Of a stretch of DNA of 47,254 nt, positions 16,344-24,573 are shown in pieces (position 1 is the stretch's first letter; every line of letters begins with the position of its first letter). A program made the position numbers and the translations under genes. Under the pieces are notes generated by a model. It searched no databases, was not told where the DNA came from, and saw only the letters and a program-made list of their open reading frames with translations. This stretch comes from an uncultured Bacilli bacterium (GTDB lineage: Bacteria > Bacillota_I > Bacilli_A > RF39 > UBA660), in contig CANQID010000007.1 in assembly GCA_947623925.1 (NCBI GenBank), positions 1 to 47,254 of the forward strand. The letters run 5' to 3'.

Positions 16344-17896
16344 TATTTTGCTTCTTCTACTACTCTTGTTTCTCTTATAACTGTTACCTTTATTGTACCA
16401 GGATATTGTAATTCTTGTTCAATTCTATTCTTTATGTCACGTGCTACTTTATGACTTCCTAAATCATCTATTTTTTCAGGTTGTACAATAACTCTAAGTT
16501 CTCGTCCGGCTTGAACTGCAAATGTCTTATCAACACCATCAATTTCATTAGCAATAGCTTCTAATTCTTGTAAACGTTTAATATAGTTTTCCAAAGAGTC
16601 ACTTCTAGCGCCAGGTCTTGATGCAGATAATGTGTCTGCAATAGCAACCAATTCTGCAATAATACTATTTGGTTTCTTATCCCCATGGTGTGATTCAATC
16701 GAATTAATAACTATTTCACTTTCTTTATATTTTTGAGCTAATTGCGAACCTAACTCAACGTGACTTCCTTCAACTTCATGATCAATAGCTTTACCTATAT
16801 CATGTAATAATCCTGCCCTTCTAGCTACTGATTCATTTTCACCTATTTCAGCTGCTAGAATACCAGCCAAATGTCCAACTTCAATTGAATGTTGTAGTGC
16901 ATTTTGTCCATAACTTGTTCTAAAATGCAATTTACCTAATATTTCAATTAGTTCTGGATCCATCTTTGTTATTCCAAGTTCAAACAATGCAGATTGACCA
17001 AATTCAAGTATTTGATTTTTTACATCTTTTGTAACCTTATCATATATTTCTTCTATACGTGCTGGATGTATCCTTCCATCTTTTATTAAATCTTCTATTG
17101 TTAATCTAGCAATTTCTCTTCTTAATGGATCAAAACTAGACAAAACTATAGCCTCTGGTGTATCATCTATTATCAAATCAACACCAGTTATTGCCTCTAT
17201 TGTACGTATATTTCTACCTTCACGTCCAATAATTCTACCTTTCATTTCATCATTTGGTAAAGTTACAACTGTAACAGTTTGTTCACTTGCGACATCACCA
17301 GCATATTTTTGCATACTGGAAGTAAGCATTGCTTTTGCCTTTTTATCAACTTCTAATTTTGCCTCTGCTTCTCTATCCTTTATATACGCCGCTATTTCTA
17401 AATCCATCATTTCTTCTACTTTTTTCAATACCATTTCACGTGCTTGATTTTTTGAATATCCTGCTATACTTTCAAGTAATTTTATTTGTTCCTGTTTTAT
17501 TTCTTCCAATTCTACTTGCTCTTTTTGGATTTCTTTTTGTTTATTTATTATATTATTTTCTTTTTCTTCTAACATTTGTTCACGATTCTGAAGGGTTTGA
17601 TCTCTTCTATCTATATTACCTTCACGAACAAGCAATTTTTCTTCTAGTTCTCCTAGTTCTACTTTCCTGTTTTTTATTTCATTTTCAACTTCTATTTTTA
17701 ACTTATGTCCCTCTTCTTTGGCTTCTAATAAAAAGTCTCTTTTTATTTTGTCAGCTTCTTTTTTTGCTTTTTCAATTACTTTTTCAGCCTTTTTAGAAGC
17801 AGAATTTCCTCTTACATAATTAATTATAAATAATGTTATTATTCCAACAAAAATTCCAATAAGTACTAGCAAAATGGAGAAAACTATATTTTCCAT
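16343..17896 (-). CDS. rny: Ribonuclease Y
   Basis: A 517-residue RNase Y of normal length. One N-terminal membrane helix (about 4-26) is followed by a long coiled coil rich in Lys and Glu (about 30-200), a KH domain ([18 protein letters not shown] at about 218-235) and the HD domain ([12 protein letters not shown] at about 360-371, later ESHHGD). It is the membrane-bound endonuclease that starts mRNA decay in Bacilli. The ATG has GGAGGTA upstream. It follows recA but is separated by a recA terminator and has its own promoter; a small hairpin (17916-17932) lies in its short leader. Confidence 0.97.
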   Translation of the reverse strand: MENIVFSILLVLIGIFVGIITLFIINYVRGNSASKKAEKVIEKAKKEADKIKRDFLLEAKEEGHKLKIEVENEIKNRKVELGELEEKLLVREGNIDRRDQTLQNREQMLEEKENNIINKQKEIQKEQVELEEIKQEQIKLLESIAGYSKNQAREMVLKKVEEMMDLEIAAYIKDREAEAKLEVDKKAKAMLTSSMQKYAGDVASEQTVTVVTLPNDEMKGRIIGREGRNIRTIEAITGVDLIIDDTPEAIVLSSFDPLRREIARLTIEDLIKDGRIHPARIEEIYDKVTKDVKNQILEFGQSALFELGITKMDPELIEILGKLHFRTSYGQNALQHSIEVGHLAGILAAEIGENESVARRAGLLHDIGKAIDHEVEGSHVELGSQLAQKYKESEIVINSIESHHGDKKPNSIIAELVAIADTLSASRPGARSDSLENYIKRLQELEAIANEIDGVDKTFAVQAGRELRVIVQPEKIDDLGSHKVARDIKNRIEQELQYPGTIKVTVIRETRVVEEAK

Positions 17897-17937
17897 ATAC
17901 TACCTCCATTATAATTAGAGTATCAAACTCTATAATT

Positions 17938-17966
17938 ATTTTAATGGTTAATTCAAAATAAGTCAA
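17938..17966 (-). promoter_or_regulatory. SigA promoter of rny
   Basis: TTGACT (17961-17966), a 17-bp spacer and TAAAAT (17938-17943) on the minus strand, directly behind the recA terminator. The predicted leader contains an inverted repeat TAGAGT/ACTCTA just before the ribosome binding site. Confidence 0.6.
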
Positions 17967-17971
17967 GAAAA

Positions 17972-17999
17972 AAGCACAAGTATTATTTACTTGATGCTT
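17972..17999 (-). terminator. Terminator of recA
   Basis: An 11-bp stem with one bulged base (AAGCA-T-CAAGTA pairing with TACTTG-TGCTT) followed by TTTT on the minus strand. The rising arm is made of the last recA codons. Confidence 0.75.
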
Positions 18000-18999
18000 C
18001 ATTAGACTTTGTTAAACCATAATGTTCTCTAACTTTATTCATTATTTCGGCTTTTAATTTATTATCTTTCTTAAATAATTCTTTAACATTTTCTTTTCCT
18101 TGTCCAATTTTTTCTCCATTATATGAATACCATGCACCACTTTTTTCAATTATTGATGCATCAGCAGCCAAATCAACAAGTTCTCCTTCTGAAGATATTC
18201 CCTCGCCATACATTATATCAACTGAACAAGTCTTAAAAGGAGGAGCCATTTTATTTTTAACAACTTTAATACTTGTCTTATTACCAATAATATCAGAACC
18301 TAATTTTAATTGTTCAGATCGTCTTATTTCCAATCTTATTGATGAATAAAATTTTAGTGCTCTACCACCAGGGGTTACTTCAGGGTTTCCAAACATAACT
18401 CCTACCTTTTCTCTTAACTGATTTATAAATATAGCAACTGTATTTGTTTTATTAATTATTCCAGCAAGCTTTCTTAATGCTTGACTCATCAAACGTGCTT
18501 GAAGTCCAACATGAGAATCTCCCATCTCCCCTTCAATTTCTGCTTGTGGTACTAAAGCAGCAACAGAATCAATAACTACTATTCCAATTGCTCCACTTCT
18601 TACTAATGCTTCACATATTTCTAAAGCTTGTTCTCCATTATCAGGTTGTGACAATAATAATTCATCTATATTAACTCCCAATCTTTCTGCATAACTTGGA
18701 TCTAATGAATTTTCAGCATCTATAAATGCTGCTTTTCCACCTTGTTTTTGTATTTCTGCTATTGCATGAAGTGCAAATGTTGTCTTACCACTTGATTCAG
18801 GTCCATATATTTCAATTATTCTTCCTTTAGGATAACCTCCTATACCAAGTGCTATATCAAGTGAAATAGAACCACTTGGAACTACATCAATTTCTCTATG
18901 TTCATTGCTACCTAACTTCATTATTGAACCTTTTCCAAATTGTTTTTCAATATCCAATAATACTTGATCTAATGTTTTATCATTAGCTGTTTTTGTCAT
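17983..18999 (-). CDS. recA: Recombinase RecA
   Basis: A 338-residue RecA, no intein. Walker A GPESSGKT is at about 66; Walker [21 protein letters not shown] and the DNA-binding loop region [16 protein letters not shown] are intact. RecA forms filaments on ssDNA for homologous recombination and triggers LexA self-cleavage. I chose ATG at 18999 (MTKTANDK) because GGAGGTAACAAA precedes it; the frame is open a few codons further up. A LexA-type box and a strong promoter lie upstream (19028-19079), so it should be SOS-inducible. In B. subtilis the upstream gene is cinA, which is missing here. Confidence 0.98.
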   Translation of the reverse strand: MTKTANDKTLDQVLLDIEKQFGKGSIMKLGSNEHREIDVVPSGSISLDIALGIGGYPKGRIIEIYGPESSGKTTFALHAIAEIQKQGGKAAFIDAENSLDPSYAERLGVNIDELLLSQPDNGEQALEICEALVRSGAIGIVVIDSVAALVPQAEIEGEMGDSHVGLQARLMSQALRKLAGIINKTNTVAIFINQLREKVGVMFGNPEVTPGGRALKFYSSIRLEIRRSEQLKLGSDIIGNKTSIKVVKNKMAPPFKTCSVDIMYGEGISSEGELVDLAADASIIEKSGAWYSYNGEKIGQGKENVKELFKKDNKLKAEIMNKVREHYGLTKSNEASSK

Positions 19000-19027
19000 T
19001 TTGTTACCTCCATTCAACTACAATATA

Positions 19028-19056
19028 ATTTTATAATAGTTTTTTTTATTTGTCAA
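19028..19056 (-). promoter_or_regulatory. SigA promoter of recA
   Basis: TTGACA (19051-19056, perfect), a 17-bp spacer and TAAAAT (19028-19033) on the minus strand, about 30 bp before the recA start. Confidence 0.8.
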
Positions 19057-19065
19057 TACTTTTTT

Positions 19066-19079
19066 CAAACATTTGTTCG
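19066..19079 (-). promoter_or_regulatory. LexA/SOS box of recA
   Basis: On the minus strand CGAACAAATGTTTG matches the Gram-positive LexA consensus CGAACrnryGTTyC at all positions but the last. It ends 9 bp upstream of the -35 box, where bound LexA could block RNA polymerase. Confidence 0.75.
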
Positions 19080-19109
19080 TTTTTTGCTAAATTCAATTTA
19101 ATTATTTAA

Positions 19110-19248
19110 ATTAAAAGATGTTTTTTATCAAACATATTTTTAAACTTTAACTATATTAATAATGTTATTTTTCTCATTGTTGCCTATTTACCATAAATTT
19201 TATTCCTCCTTTATATAAGATAATATCATTTGATGTTTTTATTGTAAA
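19110..19248 (-). other. Orphan expression unit with a six-codon ORF in the pgsA-recA gap
   Basis: The 390 bp between the recA promoter and pgsA hold no normal gene. On the minus strand there is a promoter, TTTACA (19243-19248), 17 bp, TATTAT (19220-19225), then a strong ribosome binding site AAGGAGG, then ATG at 19194 opening a reading frame of only six codons (M-V-N-R-Q-Q, TGA at 19174-19176). A 6-bp hairpin (19119-19136, ATGTTT/AAACAT) followed by CTTTTAATTT could end a transcript of about 100 nt. The rest is AT-rich filler. It could be a leader peptide, a small RNA or the remains of a gene; all other frames after the ATG also close at once. Confidence 0.45.
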
Positions 19249-19379
19249 TTTAATATTCTTTAATTTTTGATTTATTTTTTGTGTTAATTTTAAAAATCTG
19301 ATTAACAAATTTTTTTAATTTGTTTAATTTAATTATTTTTTTAATTTCTATTTTTTAAAATTTGTATGCATTAAAAAAA

Positions 19380-19396
19380 ATTGATTAAAAATCAAT
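19380..19396 (-). terminator. Terminator of rodZ-like/pgsA
   Basis: A 7-bp stem ATTGATT/AATCAAT with a 3-nt loop, followed by eight T on the minus strand. The pgsA stop codon lies in the stem. Confidence 0.65.
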
Positions 19397-19985
19397 CTTT
19401 TTTAAAATATTTTTTGTTTTGATTATAATATTGTACACCTGATATTATAGACATTATACATGCTAGTGTTAGTAAAATATTTGAAACTTTTATATTCATT
19501 AATTCAAATGGTAAATTATAAAACAAAGTTAATGAAACTCCAAGCATCATAAGAATAGTTTTAATTTTACCCATTATACTTGCTGCAACAACATTTCCAT
19601 TATTACCCGCTACCATTTTAATTGTGTTTACAAATGTATCTCTAGTTATTATAACTACTGGTATTATAGGATGAATAAATCCACTTGTAGCAAGTAAAAC
19701 AAGAACTGCATTTACTAATACTTTATCAGCTATAGCATCTAGCATTTTACCAAAATCAGTTACCATATTATATTTTCGCGCTATATAACCATCTAAAAAA
19801 TCTGAAAGTGATGCAATTATAAATAACACTCCTGCTATTAAATATTTTATATCAACAACTAGTGTCTCATTTATAAATAGTTTTGGTAAATTTATTCCTA
19901 CTGTATCAAATGGAAAAATTAAAATAATAATTATTATTATTGACAAAATCAATCTTGATATAGTTATTTTATTTGGTAAATTCAT
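19392..19985 (-). CDS. pgsA: CDP-diacylglycerol-glycerol-3-phosphate 3-phosphatidyltransferase
   Basis: A 197-residue integral membrane enzyme of the CDP-alcohol phosphatidyltransferase family. The catalytic motif D-x2-D-G-x2-A-R-x8-G-x3-D-x3-D is complete (SDFLDGYIARKY, then TDFGKMLDAIAD) at about residues 60-88, with four to six hydrophobic helices around it. It makes phosphatidylglycerol phosphate, the first step to phosphatidylglycerol and cardiolipin. The start overlaps the stop of the rodZ-like gene by four bases (ATGA). The neighbours rodZ-like upstream and recA downstream match B. subtilis gene order apart from the missing cinA. Confidence 0.92.
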   Translation of the reverse strand: MNLPNKITISRLILSIIIIIILIFPFDTVGINLPKLFINETLVVDIKYLIAGVLFIIASLSDFLDGYIARKYNMVTDFGKMLDAIADKVLVNAVLVLLATSGFIHPIIPVVIITRDTFVNTIKMVAGNNGNVVAASIMGKIKTILMMLGVSLTLFYNLPFELMNIKVSNILLTLACIMSIISGVQYYNQNKKYFKKD

Positions 19986-20464
19986 TTTTGCACCTCATAA
20001 CTCATCGCTATTACTTCATTGTTATCTTCTTTCCCATCTGTAACCATAGTATATATGAAATATGCAAGTAACAATATAGCGACAAACACTAAAATATATA
20101 TTGTAATTTGTGGTATATACACTTTATTTTTTCTTTCCACCGTATATGGAGATTGAATTTTGTCTAAACTATCTTTTTTTAATTCTTTTTTCGCTTGTTT
20201 TATATCTTCTAGTGAAATTTTTGAAGTATAGTCAAATAAAAATTCATTAAATTCATCTACTAGATCATCTTTATCCAAACCTAAATATTTTGCATAATCT
20301 CTTATCAAATATTTTAATGACAATATATCTGGAAAGGCTTGCATATTTCCTTCTTCTAAATTATCTAGTTGATTCATATCAATTTTTAAATCTTCACATA
20401 CTTCTTCTTTGCTTATTCCTATTTCTTCTCTTGTAAGTTTTAGTTTTTCACCAATTTCATTCAT
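19982..20464 (-). CDS. RodZ/YmfM-like HTH membrane protein
   Basis: A 160-residue protein with an N-terminal Xre-type HTH (LKLTREEIGISKEEVCEDL, DQLDNLEEG-like helix, residues about 8-70), a charged linker (about 85-115) and one membrane helix (about 120-142, TIYILVFVAILLLAYFIY). This is the RodZ plan: the HTH binds MreB and the helix anchors the elongation machinery, although the periplasmic domain is cut to about 20 residues. AAGGTGAAACA precedes the ATG. It overlaps pgsA and follows rnpB. In B. subtilis the rodZ-like gene ymfM also precedes pgsA. Its function here rests on architecture and context. Confidence 0.78.
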   Translation of the reverse strand: MNEIGEKLKLTREEIGISKEEVCEDLKIDMNQLDNLEEGNMQAFPDILSLKYLIRDYAKYLGLDKDDLVDEFNEFLFDYTSKISLEDIKQAKKELKKDSLDKIQSPYTVERKNKVYIPQITIYILVFVAILLLAYFIYTMVTDGKEDNNEVIAMSYEVQK

Positions 20465-20483
20465 TGTTTCACCTTCTAAAAAA

Positions 20484-20838
20484 AATAAATCTTATAAGCC
20501 ATGTTCTGTACCTATAATAGGTGGCAAACATTTATCTACTGTTTTTACAGTCCCTGATTTGATTCATTTTTCTCATCAGAGTTCCCCTACCATATTTTGG
20601 GTTTCTCACTTATGGGGTTTACCGCGTTCCACACTTATTATTTCTAACAAGTATCGTCACTATGGCACTTTATTCTTAATCTAACCATATCAAATGACTT
20701 AGGTTATTTCAGAGCCGTTAGCAAAATGCTACCTCAAGTTATTTTTTCCTTGAGCATAAACACTACAATCATCTCAGATTGTGTGAGCATGGACTTTCCT
20801 CTACATCATTTTAAATGCAGCGTTTGCCAAGATTTATT
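20484..20838 (-). ncRNA. rnpB: RNase P RNA, type B
   Basis: The ribozyme that matures tRNA 5' ends. On the minus strand the conserved P4-side sequence GAGGAAAGTCCATGCTC (about 20795), GTAGTGTTTATGCTC, the block GGAACGCGGTAAACCCC, then GAAACCCAAA and the type B hallmark GGTAGGGGAAC are all present, followed by AGATAAATG..TGCC and ACAGAACATGGCTTA. P1 is formed by AATAAATCTT (20829-20838) and AAGATTTATT (20484-20493) and runs straight into eight T, so P1 also serves as terminator. The 5' arm of P1 overlaps the gpsB stop codon. Type B is the Bacilli/Mollicutes form. The exact 5' end is set from P1 pairing. Confidence 0.95.
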
Positions 20839-21160
20839 CTCCATAAATTATTTCTTCTAATTTTGATACCCTTCTAAGTAAATCAGCGTTATTTGTTGAT
20901 TTTCCATAATTTTCAGTATCTTTTAGAACTTCTAATTTAGAATTTAACATTCTTATTTCTTGTTTAAGTCTTGCATTATCATCAGTAAGTAACTTTTTTT
21001 CTCTTTCTTGGTCTTTTATTATATTTACAAATTCATCGTAATCACGCATTATAACATCTAAAAATTTATCAACTTCTTGTGGTCTATAACCTCTTGTATC
21101 CATTTTAAAATCTTTTTCATATATATCTTTTGATGTTAAAATAATTCTATCATCGTACAT
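20834..21160 (-). CDS. gpsB: Cell-division/elongation adaptor GpsB
   Basis: A 108-residue DivIVA-family protein. The N-terminal lipid/partner-binding part reads LTSKDIYEKDFKMDTRGYRPQEVDKFLD, which is the GpsB signature, followed by a coiled coil (about 35-75) and a short C-terminal trimerisation segment (LLRRVSKLEEIIYGE). GpsB links penicillin-binding proteins to the divisome and to cell elongation. I chose ATG at 21160 since AAAGGAG lies 9 nt upstream; an in-frame GTG at 21169 overlaps that site. It is followed directly by rnpB as in B. subtilis, and its stop codon lies inside the rnpB P1 helix. Confidence 0.93.
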   Translation of the reverse strand: MYDDRIILTSKDIYEKDFKMDTRGYRPQEVDKFLDVIMRDYDEFVNIIKDQEREKKLLTDDNARLKQEIRMLNSKLEVLKDTENYGKSTNNADLLRRVSKLEEIIYGE

Positions 21161-21187
21161 AATTACCACTCCTTTTATCCCAAGTAT

Positions 21188-21216
21188 ATTCTATAAAAAA
21201 AAACTCTATTTGTCAA
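21188..21216 (-). promoter_or_regulatory. SigA promoter of gpsB-rnpB
   Basis: TTGACA (21211-21216, perfect), a 17-bp spacer with nine T and TAGAAT (21188-21193) on the minus strand. The spacer and -35 overlap an imperfect hairpin that probably terminates the upstream glycosyltransferase gene. Confidence 0.75.
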
Positions 21217-21238
21217 TGCAAACAAAGTTTCATAATAA

Positions 21239-22036
21239 TTATTCTCTTAAAACTTTCGTATAAATTTTTCTTCTTACTTTATTTGGAACTAAACTAACTG
21301 TTCCTCTAATAAATATATTAACCAAAAAAGTATTTAATTTTATATATTTTAAACGATAAATTTCTCTTTCAAAATTATAAGTTGGTTGTATATATTTTAT
21401 ACCCCCTCTTCTTTTTGTCATTTCTTCTCCACTTCTAACATAAGCAAGAATTTCACTCAAATTTAGTACTTCATAATTATTTTTTATTAATAAAATCCAT
21501 AAATAATAGTCTTCAAAAAATGGCATATGCTTATAGTTACCTACATTTAATATATCTTTTTTCTTAAACATTACTGTCATATGATTAAAAGGATTTCTCT
21601 TTTTAGAATATTTTATAATTGATTTCATATCTTCTGGTACTTTTCTTTTTTTACCTAATCCAAGTTCATTAAACTCAACTACTTGTCCACCTACTAAAGT
21701 CAAATTTGGATTTTTTTTAAATTCTTTTAATTCTAGTTCAAATCTATTTGGAACAGATATATCATCTGAATCCATTCGAGCTATTAACTCATATTTACAA
21801 TTTTCAACTCCGATTTTTAATGCCTTACCTAATCCAACATTTTTTTCAAGTTGAACTTCTTTAACTTTATATTTTTTTATTACATCTTCTAATTCATTTG
21901 TTAAAGGTCCGTCTTTTACTATGACTATTTCTTTTGGTTTAACTGTTTGATTTAATATACTTTCTATACTTTGATTTAAATATTCTGGTTTTTCTTTATA
22001 ATAAACTGACATTAAGACAGAAAAATTTTTTTTCAA
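21239..22036 (-). CDS. GT2-family glycosyltransferase
   Basis: A 265-residue GT-A enzyme: SVLMSVYYKEKPEYLNQSI at the N terminus, IVIVKDGP, then the metal-binding MDSDD at about 88-92, and NHMTVMFKK plus FEDYYLWILLI in the acceptor half. It resembles small WaaE/EpsE-type transferases that add one sugar to a surface glycan. The start is a TTG at 22036 placed 3 nt after AGGTGAT; no ATG exists near the N terminus. It has its own promoter and lies between the Tad-like cluster and gpsB. Donor and acceptor are unknown. Confidence 0.82.
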   Translation of the reverse strand: MKKNFSVLMSVYYKEKPEYLNQSIESILNQTVKPKEIVIVKDGPLTNELEDVIKKYKVKEVQLEKNVGLGKALKIGVENCKYELIARMDSDDISVPNRFELELKEFKKNPNLTLVGGQVVEFNELGLGKKRKVPEDMKSIIKYSKKRNPFNHMTVMFKKKDILNVGNYKHMPFFEDYYLWILLIKNNYEVLNLSEILAYVRSGEEMTKRRGGIKYIQPTYNFEREIYRLKYIKLNTFLVNIFIRGTVSLVPNKVRRKIYTKVLRE

Positions 22037-22061
22037 ATAAATCACCTAACTTATTAAATTA

Positions 22062-22090
22062 ATTATAACATTTACACTGCAATTAGTAAA
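22062..22090 (-). promoter_or_regulatory. SigA promoter of the GT2 gene
   Basis: TTTACT (22085-22090), a 17-bp spacer and TATAAT (22062-22067) on the minus strand. Confidence 0.65.
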
Positions 22091-22171
22091 TTAATAATTT
22101 GATTTAAAAAATTTTTAATATCTTCTATAAAAATATGTAAAACTTAATATTTTTACAAATAAATAAAAAAT

Positions 22172-22195
22172 ATAATATAACTATCGTTATATTAT
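22172..22195 (-). terminator. Terminator of the CpaE-like operon
   Basis: A perfect 10-bp stem ATAATATAAC/GTTATATTAT with a 4-nt loop, followed by ATTTTTT on the minus strand. It overlaps the stop codon. Confidence 0.7.
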
Positions 22196-23176
22196 ATTTA
22201 ATTTTTGTAATAATTGTATTACTGCATCATTTTGTACTCTCTCATCTAGTAATGGAAGACTAAAAAATACATTTATGCCAGATTCATAAGAAAAATCTTT
22301 TATATCTTTACTTGTCAAAGCTGATTTTGTTAAAACAACTTTTTTATCCCTTAAATTTTTTAAAACTGTTGGTCTTAAAGTAACCAATTTATTTAATTTT
22401 ATTGTAGAAGGTTCTATTAAATATATCATATTATTACATAAAGTTTGTGCAGTTGGGCTATCATTTACATCAACAACTATTACATTTTTATTACTATTTT
22501 GTCTTATAACACTACCTAAATTACTACTAGTTGTGGAAATCATACCTGGTTCTTTAAAATAATTAAAATCTGTTCTATCAACTTCTATACAAACTACTTT
22601 ATGAGTTTTCTCTAATGCTTTTTTTATCATATATAAAAGTGTTGTTGCTCCTGCATCATTTGTTATTGATTTTATTCCAAGTATTTTTGGTCCAACTTGT
22701 TGTGGTTGAGCAACAGGTTGATTTACATATTGAACAGGACCTGCAACAGGCACTTCTACAGTTTTTACAATTGTTTTTACTTCTGGTTCTGGTTCATTTA
22801 TCTGATGATATTGAGCAACATCACGATATGTATTTGGATTATTATATAAGTAATTTATTCCTTCTACATTCGTTGTAAAATTGTAAATTCCAATCGAAAT
22901 TAATTTTGATAGATAAGAAGGTGATGTAACTGCATTACCTTCTTCTAATAACAATATAAGCTTATCCATATCTAATGATATAGATAACTTTTGAACTGTA
23001 CTAATATCTTGATAATTTTTAAGTGCTGTTATGTCTAAAATCATTTTGTTATAAAATATATTTTGAAATGATGATATTATTTCATTAACATCAAATTCTC
23101 CATCTAATCTCTTAATTACTTCTATGTTTAAACTATTAAGTTTATCCTTCTGATTATTAGCTATTATAACGTTCAC
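22187..23176 (-). CDS. CpaE/MinD-like protein with degenerate Walker A (Tad-like pilus)
   Basis: A 329-residue protein with three parts: a receiver-like N-terminal domain without clear phosphorylation site (about 1-125), a Pro/Gln/Val-rich linker (VPVAGPVQYVNQPVAQPQQ), and a ParA/MinD-fold C-terminal domain (about 160-329). CpaE (TadZ) positions Tad pilus machinery at the pole. The deviant Walker A K-G-G-x-G-K/T-T here reads TNDAGATT, so both lysines are gone; VIVVDVND remains as Walker B-like strand. ATP binding is therefore doubtful. The start is GTG, with AAAGGTGAT 3 nt before. It ends a three-gene operon with two TadE-like proteins. Confidence 0.7.
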   Translation of the reverse strand: MNVIIANNQKDKLNSLNIEVIKRLDGEFDVNEIISSFQNIFYNKMILDITALKNYQDISTVQKLSISLDMDKLILLLEEGNAVTSPSYLSKLISIGIYNFTTNVEGINYLYNNPNTYRDVAQYHQINEPEPEVKTIVKTVEVPVAGPVQYVNQPVAQPQQVGPKILGIKSITNDAGATTLLYMIKKALEKTHKVVCIEVDRTDFNYFKEPGMISTTSSNLGSVIRQNSNKNVIVVDVNDSPTAQTLCNNMIYLIEPSTIKLNKLVTLRPTVLKNLRDKKVVLTKSALTSKDIKDFSYESGINVFFSLPLLDERVQNDAVIQLLQKLNII

Positions 23177-23189
23177 ACTATCACCTTTT

Positions 23190-23648
23190 CTAACTTACCG
23201 GTTTAAGAAATGATTGAGTCTCTCCTGTTACCGGAATTTTTATCATATCCCCTATTATTGGAAAATCAAAATACATAAATACTACTACCTTGTAATACCT
23301 TCCATGATAAGTTGTACTATCTGAATTTTTTTCAATAACACAAATATCATACCCCGCTGTTGTTAATACCGATTTTTCCTTATCAGGATTTTCTATATAT
23401 TTATTACAATTTCTAACACTGGCAGTTCTATATCCAGACTCTCCTAAAAATGTAGTTATCTCTTTTAATGCTGCTTCACTATTATTAATTCCCTTTTCGT
23501 CTCCATATTTTTCAATAATGTCGATTATTTTTGTTTTAACTTTATATGCCTTACTATATGCTATCGAGCCAATCAAAAAAGCGGTAGTCAAAACAACAAA
23601 AGTTATTACTATGTTCATTACCATAGTGTTCCCTATTGCACCTTTCAC
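23190..23648 (-). CDS. TadE-like single-span pilin-related protein, copy 1
   Basis: A 152-residue protein with one N-terminal membrane helix (about 10-32, MNIVITFVVLTTAFLIGSIAY) and an extracytoplasmic domain holding two Cys (RNCNKY, YDICVI) and ending PIIGDMIKIPVTGET. The layout matches TadE/TadF minor pseudopilins of Tad pili: helix first, no long leader, then a small beta-rich domain. The start is GTG with GAGGTG 5 nt upstream. It shares its plan and the PII..(M/L)(I/V)KIPV motif with the gene before it, so the two arose by duplication. Confidence 0.6.
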   Translation of the reverse strand: MKGAIGNTMVMNIVITFVVLTTAFLIGSIAYSKAYKVKTKIIDIIEKYGDEKGINNSEAALKEITTFLGESGYRTASVRNCNKYIENPDKEKSVLTTAGYDICVIEKNSDSTTYHGRYYKVVVFMYFDFPIIGDMIKIPVTGETQSFLKPVS

Positions 23649-23662
23649 CTTAACACCTCTTT

Positions 23663-24076
23663 TTAACTAAAATCATATATTCTATCTGTTCTTGCATAAA
23701 CAGGAATTTTTACTAAATTACTTATTATAGGCATATCTATATACATATATGTCATTACACCATATGAATAATGTTTGTTATCACCATCATTATTAAACAC
23801 ATATATACAGTATCCACCATATGAAGTTCCAGCTACACCATCCTTTTTAGGACAAGAGCCTGATATTCTTTGATATCCATAGTTATTCATTACTCTATTT
23901 ATTTCAGGTATTGAGCACTTATTATATCCTTCACAAGCCTCTATTGCATCTGCAATTTTACTACTAACTCTATATGCTTTAGTGTAACTTAATGTAGCCA
24001 TCAAAACCATAAAGGTTAATAATATAAATGTTATTATTATGTTTAATAAAAATGTATAACTAACACTTTGGTTCAT
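23663..24076 (-). CDS. TadE-like single-span pilin-related protein, copy 2
   Basis: A 137-residue protein with one N-terminal helix (about 8-30, FLLNIIITFILLTFMVLMATL), then SYTKAYRVSSKIADAIEACEGY paralleling SKAYKVKTKIIDIIEKYG of copy 1. Four Cys follow (EAC, KCSI, GSCP, YCIY), and the end MPIISNLVKIPVYA again parallels copy 1. First gene of the operon, with promoter at 24104-24132. I chose ATG at 24076 because AAGGTGTT lies 4 nt upstream; an upstream in-frame GTG overlaps it. It is probably exported and disulfide-bonded. The TadE assignment is by architecture. Confidence 0.6.
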   Translation of the reverse strand: MNQSVSYTFLLNIIITFILLTFMVLMATLSYTKAYRVSSKIADAIEACEGYNKCSIPEINRVMNNYGYQRISGSCPKKDGVAGTSYGGYCIYVFNNDGDNKHYSYGVMTYMYIDMPIISNLVKIPVYARTDRIYDFS

Positions 24077-24103
24077 AAGTAACACCTTCCTATACCATAA
24101 ATA

Positions 24104-24132
24104 ATTTTAACATAAAAAATATTTAAAGTAAA
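24104..24132 (-). promoter_or_regulatory. SigA promoter of the TadE-like/CpaE-like operon
   Basis: TTTACT (24127-24132), a 17-bp spacer and TAAAAT (24104-24109) on the minus strand. Confidence 0.6.
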
Positions 24133-24192
24133 TAAGTTTATAAAATCATTTATAAAAATTTTATAAATATTGTTATAGATATAATTATAAAA

Positions 24193-24218
24193 AATATCAA
24201 AACATTTATTTTGATATT
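24193..24218 (-). terminator. Terminator of Flp-like pilin 2
   Basis: A perfect 10-bp stem AATATCAAAA/TTTTGATATT with a 6-nt loop, followed by TTTTAT on the minus strand. It separates the pilins from the TadE/CpaE operon. Confidence 0.75.
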
Positions 24219-24234
24219 CTTAAACTTTTAAATA

Positions 24235-24468
24235 TTAACTACAAGAAACAGAAACACTCCCAGAGCATCCTCCAGTCCCTGAAGTATTTGCAGGACAAGT
24301 AGCGTAACACTTGCCACCTCTCCAAATTCCACCATTGGCTTGGCAACATGCACTTTTTTGAGTACTTTGCATTAAACTTGGTATTATCAATGCACCTGCT
24401 GCTGCAACCAACCCTATTAAAACAATAGTAATTACAGTCAAATTTGCTTCTCCTGCTGATTCTTTCAT
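24235..24468 (-). CDS. Cys-rich Flp-like small pilin, copy 2
   Basis: A 77-residue protein. MKESAGEAN is followed by one helix (TVITIVLIGLVAAAGALIIP) and then a Cys-rich head beginning SACCQANGGIWRGGKC, with six Cys in about 40 residues. Size and layout fit Flp-type pilins of Tad systems, although the usual Glu-Tyr pair after the cleavage site is absent and the short leader is acidic rather than basic. The Cys pattern C-C-x3-G-G-x-W-x2-G-K-C is shared with copy 1, so the head is probably a small disulfide knot displayed on a fibre. It has AGGAGG upstream. The substrate peptidase is not in the window. Confidence 0.65.
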   Translation of the reverse strand: MKESAGEANLTVITIVLIGLVAAAGALIIPSLMQSTQKSACCQANGGIWRGGKCYATCPANTSGTGGCSGSVSVSCS

Positions 24469-24573
24469 TTCACAATCCTCCTATATATTATAAACACGTA
24501 CTATAATATTAAATTGACTAAAAATCAAAATATTTAAAACAATCCTATAACATAAAATTTGTAATTACAAACA

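Noticed and set aside
17329-17796. Long open frame on the plus strand opposite the RNase Y coiled coil
   Set aside because: The Glu/Lys-rich coding of the coiled coil leaves the complement free of stops and yields a Leu/Phe-rich nonsense protein. No ribosome binding site; rny is certain.
17908-17913. TATAAT directly before the rny ribosome binding site as its -10
   Set aside because: It abuts GGAGG, so a transcript would start inside or behind the ribosome binding site. The TTGACT-N17-TAAAAT pair further up is a better promoter.
19081-19391. Decayed cinA between pgsA and recA
   Set aside because: All frames close within a few codons and no CinA-like segment is recognisable, so a pseudogene call is not supported even though gene order suggests a loss.
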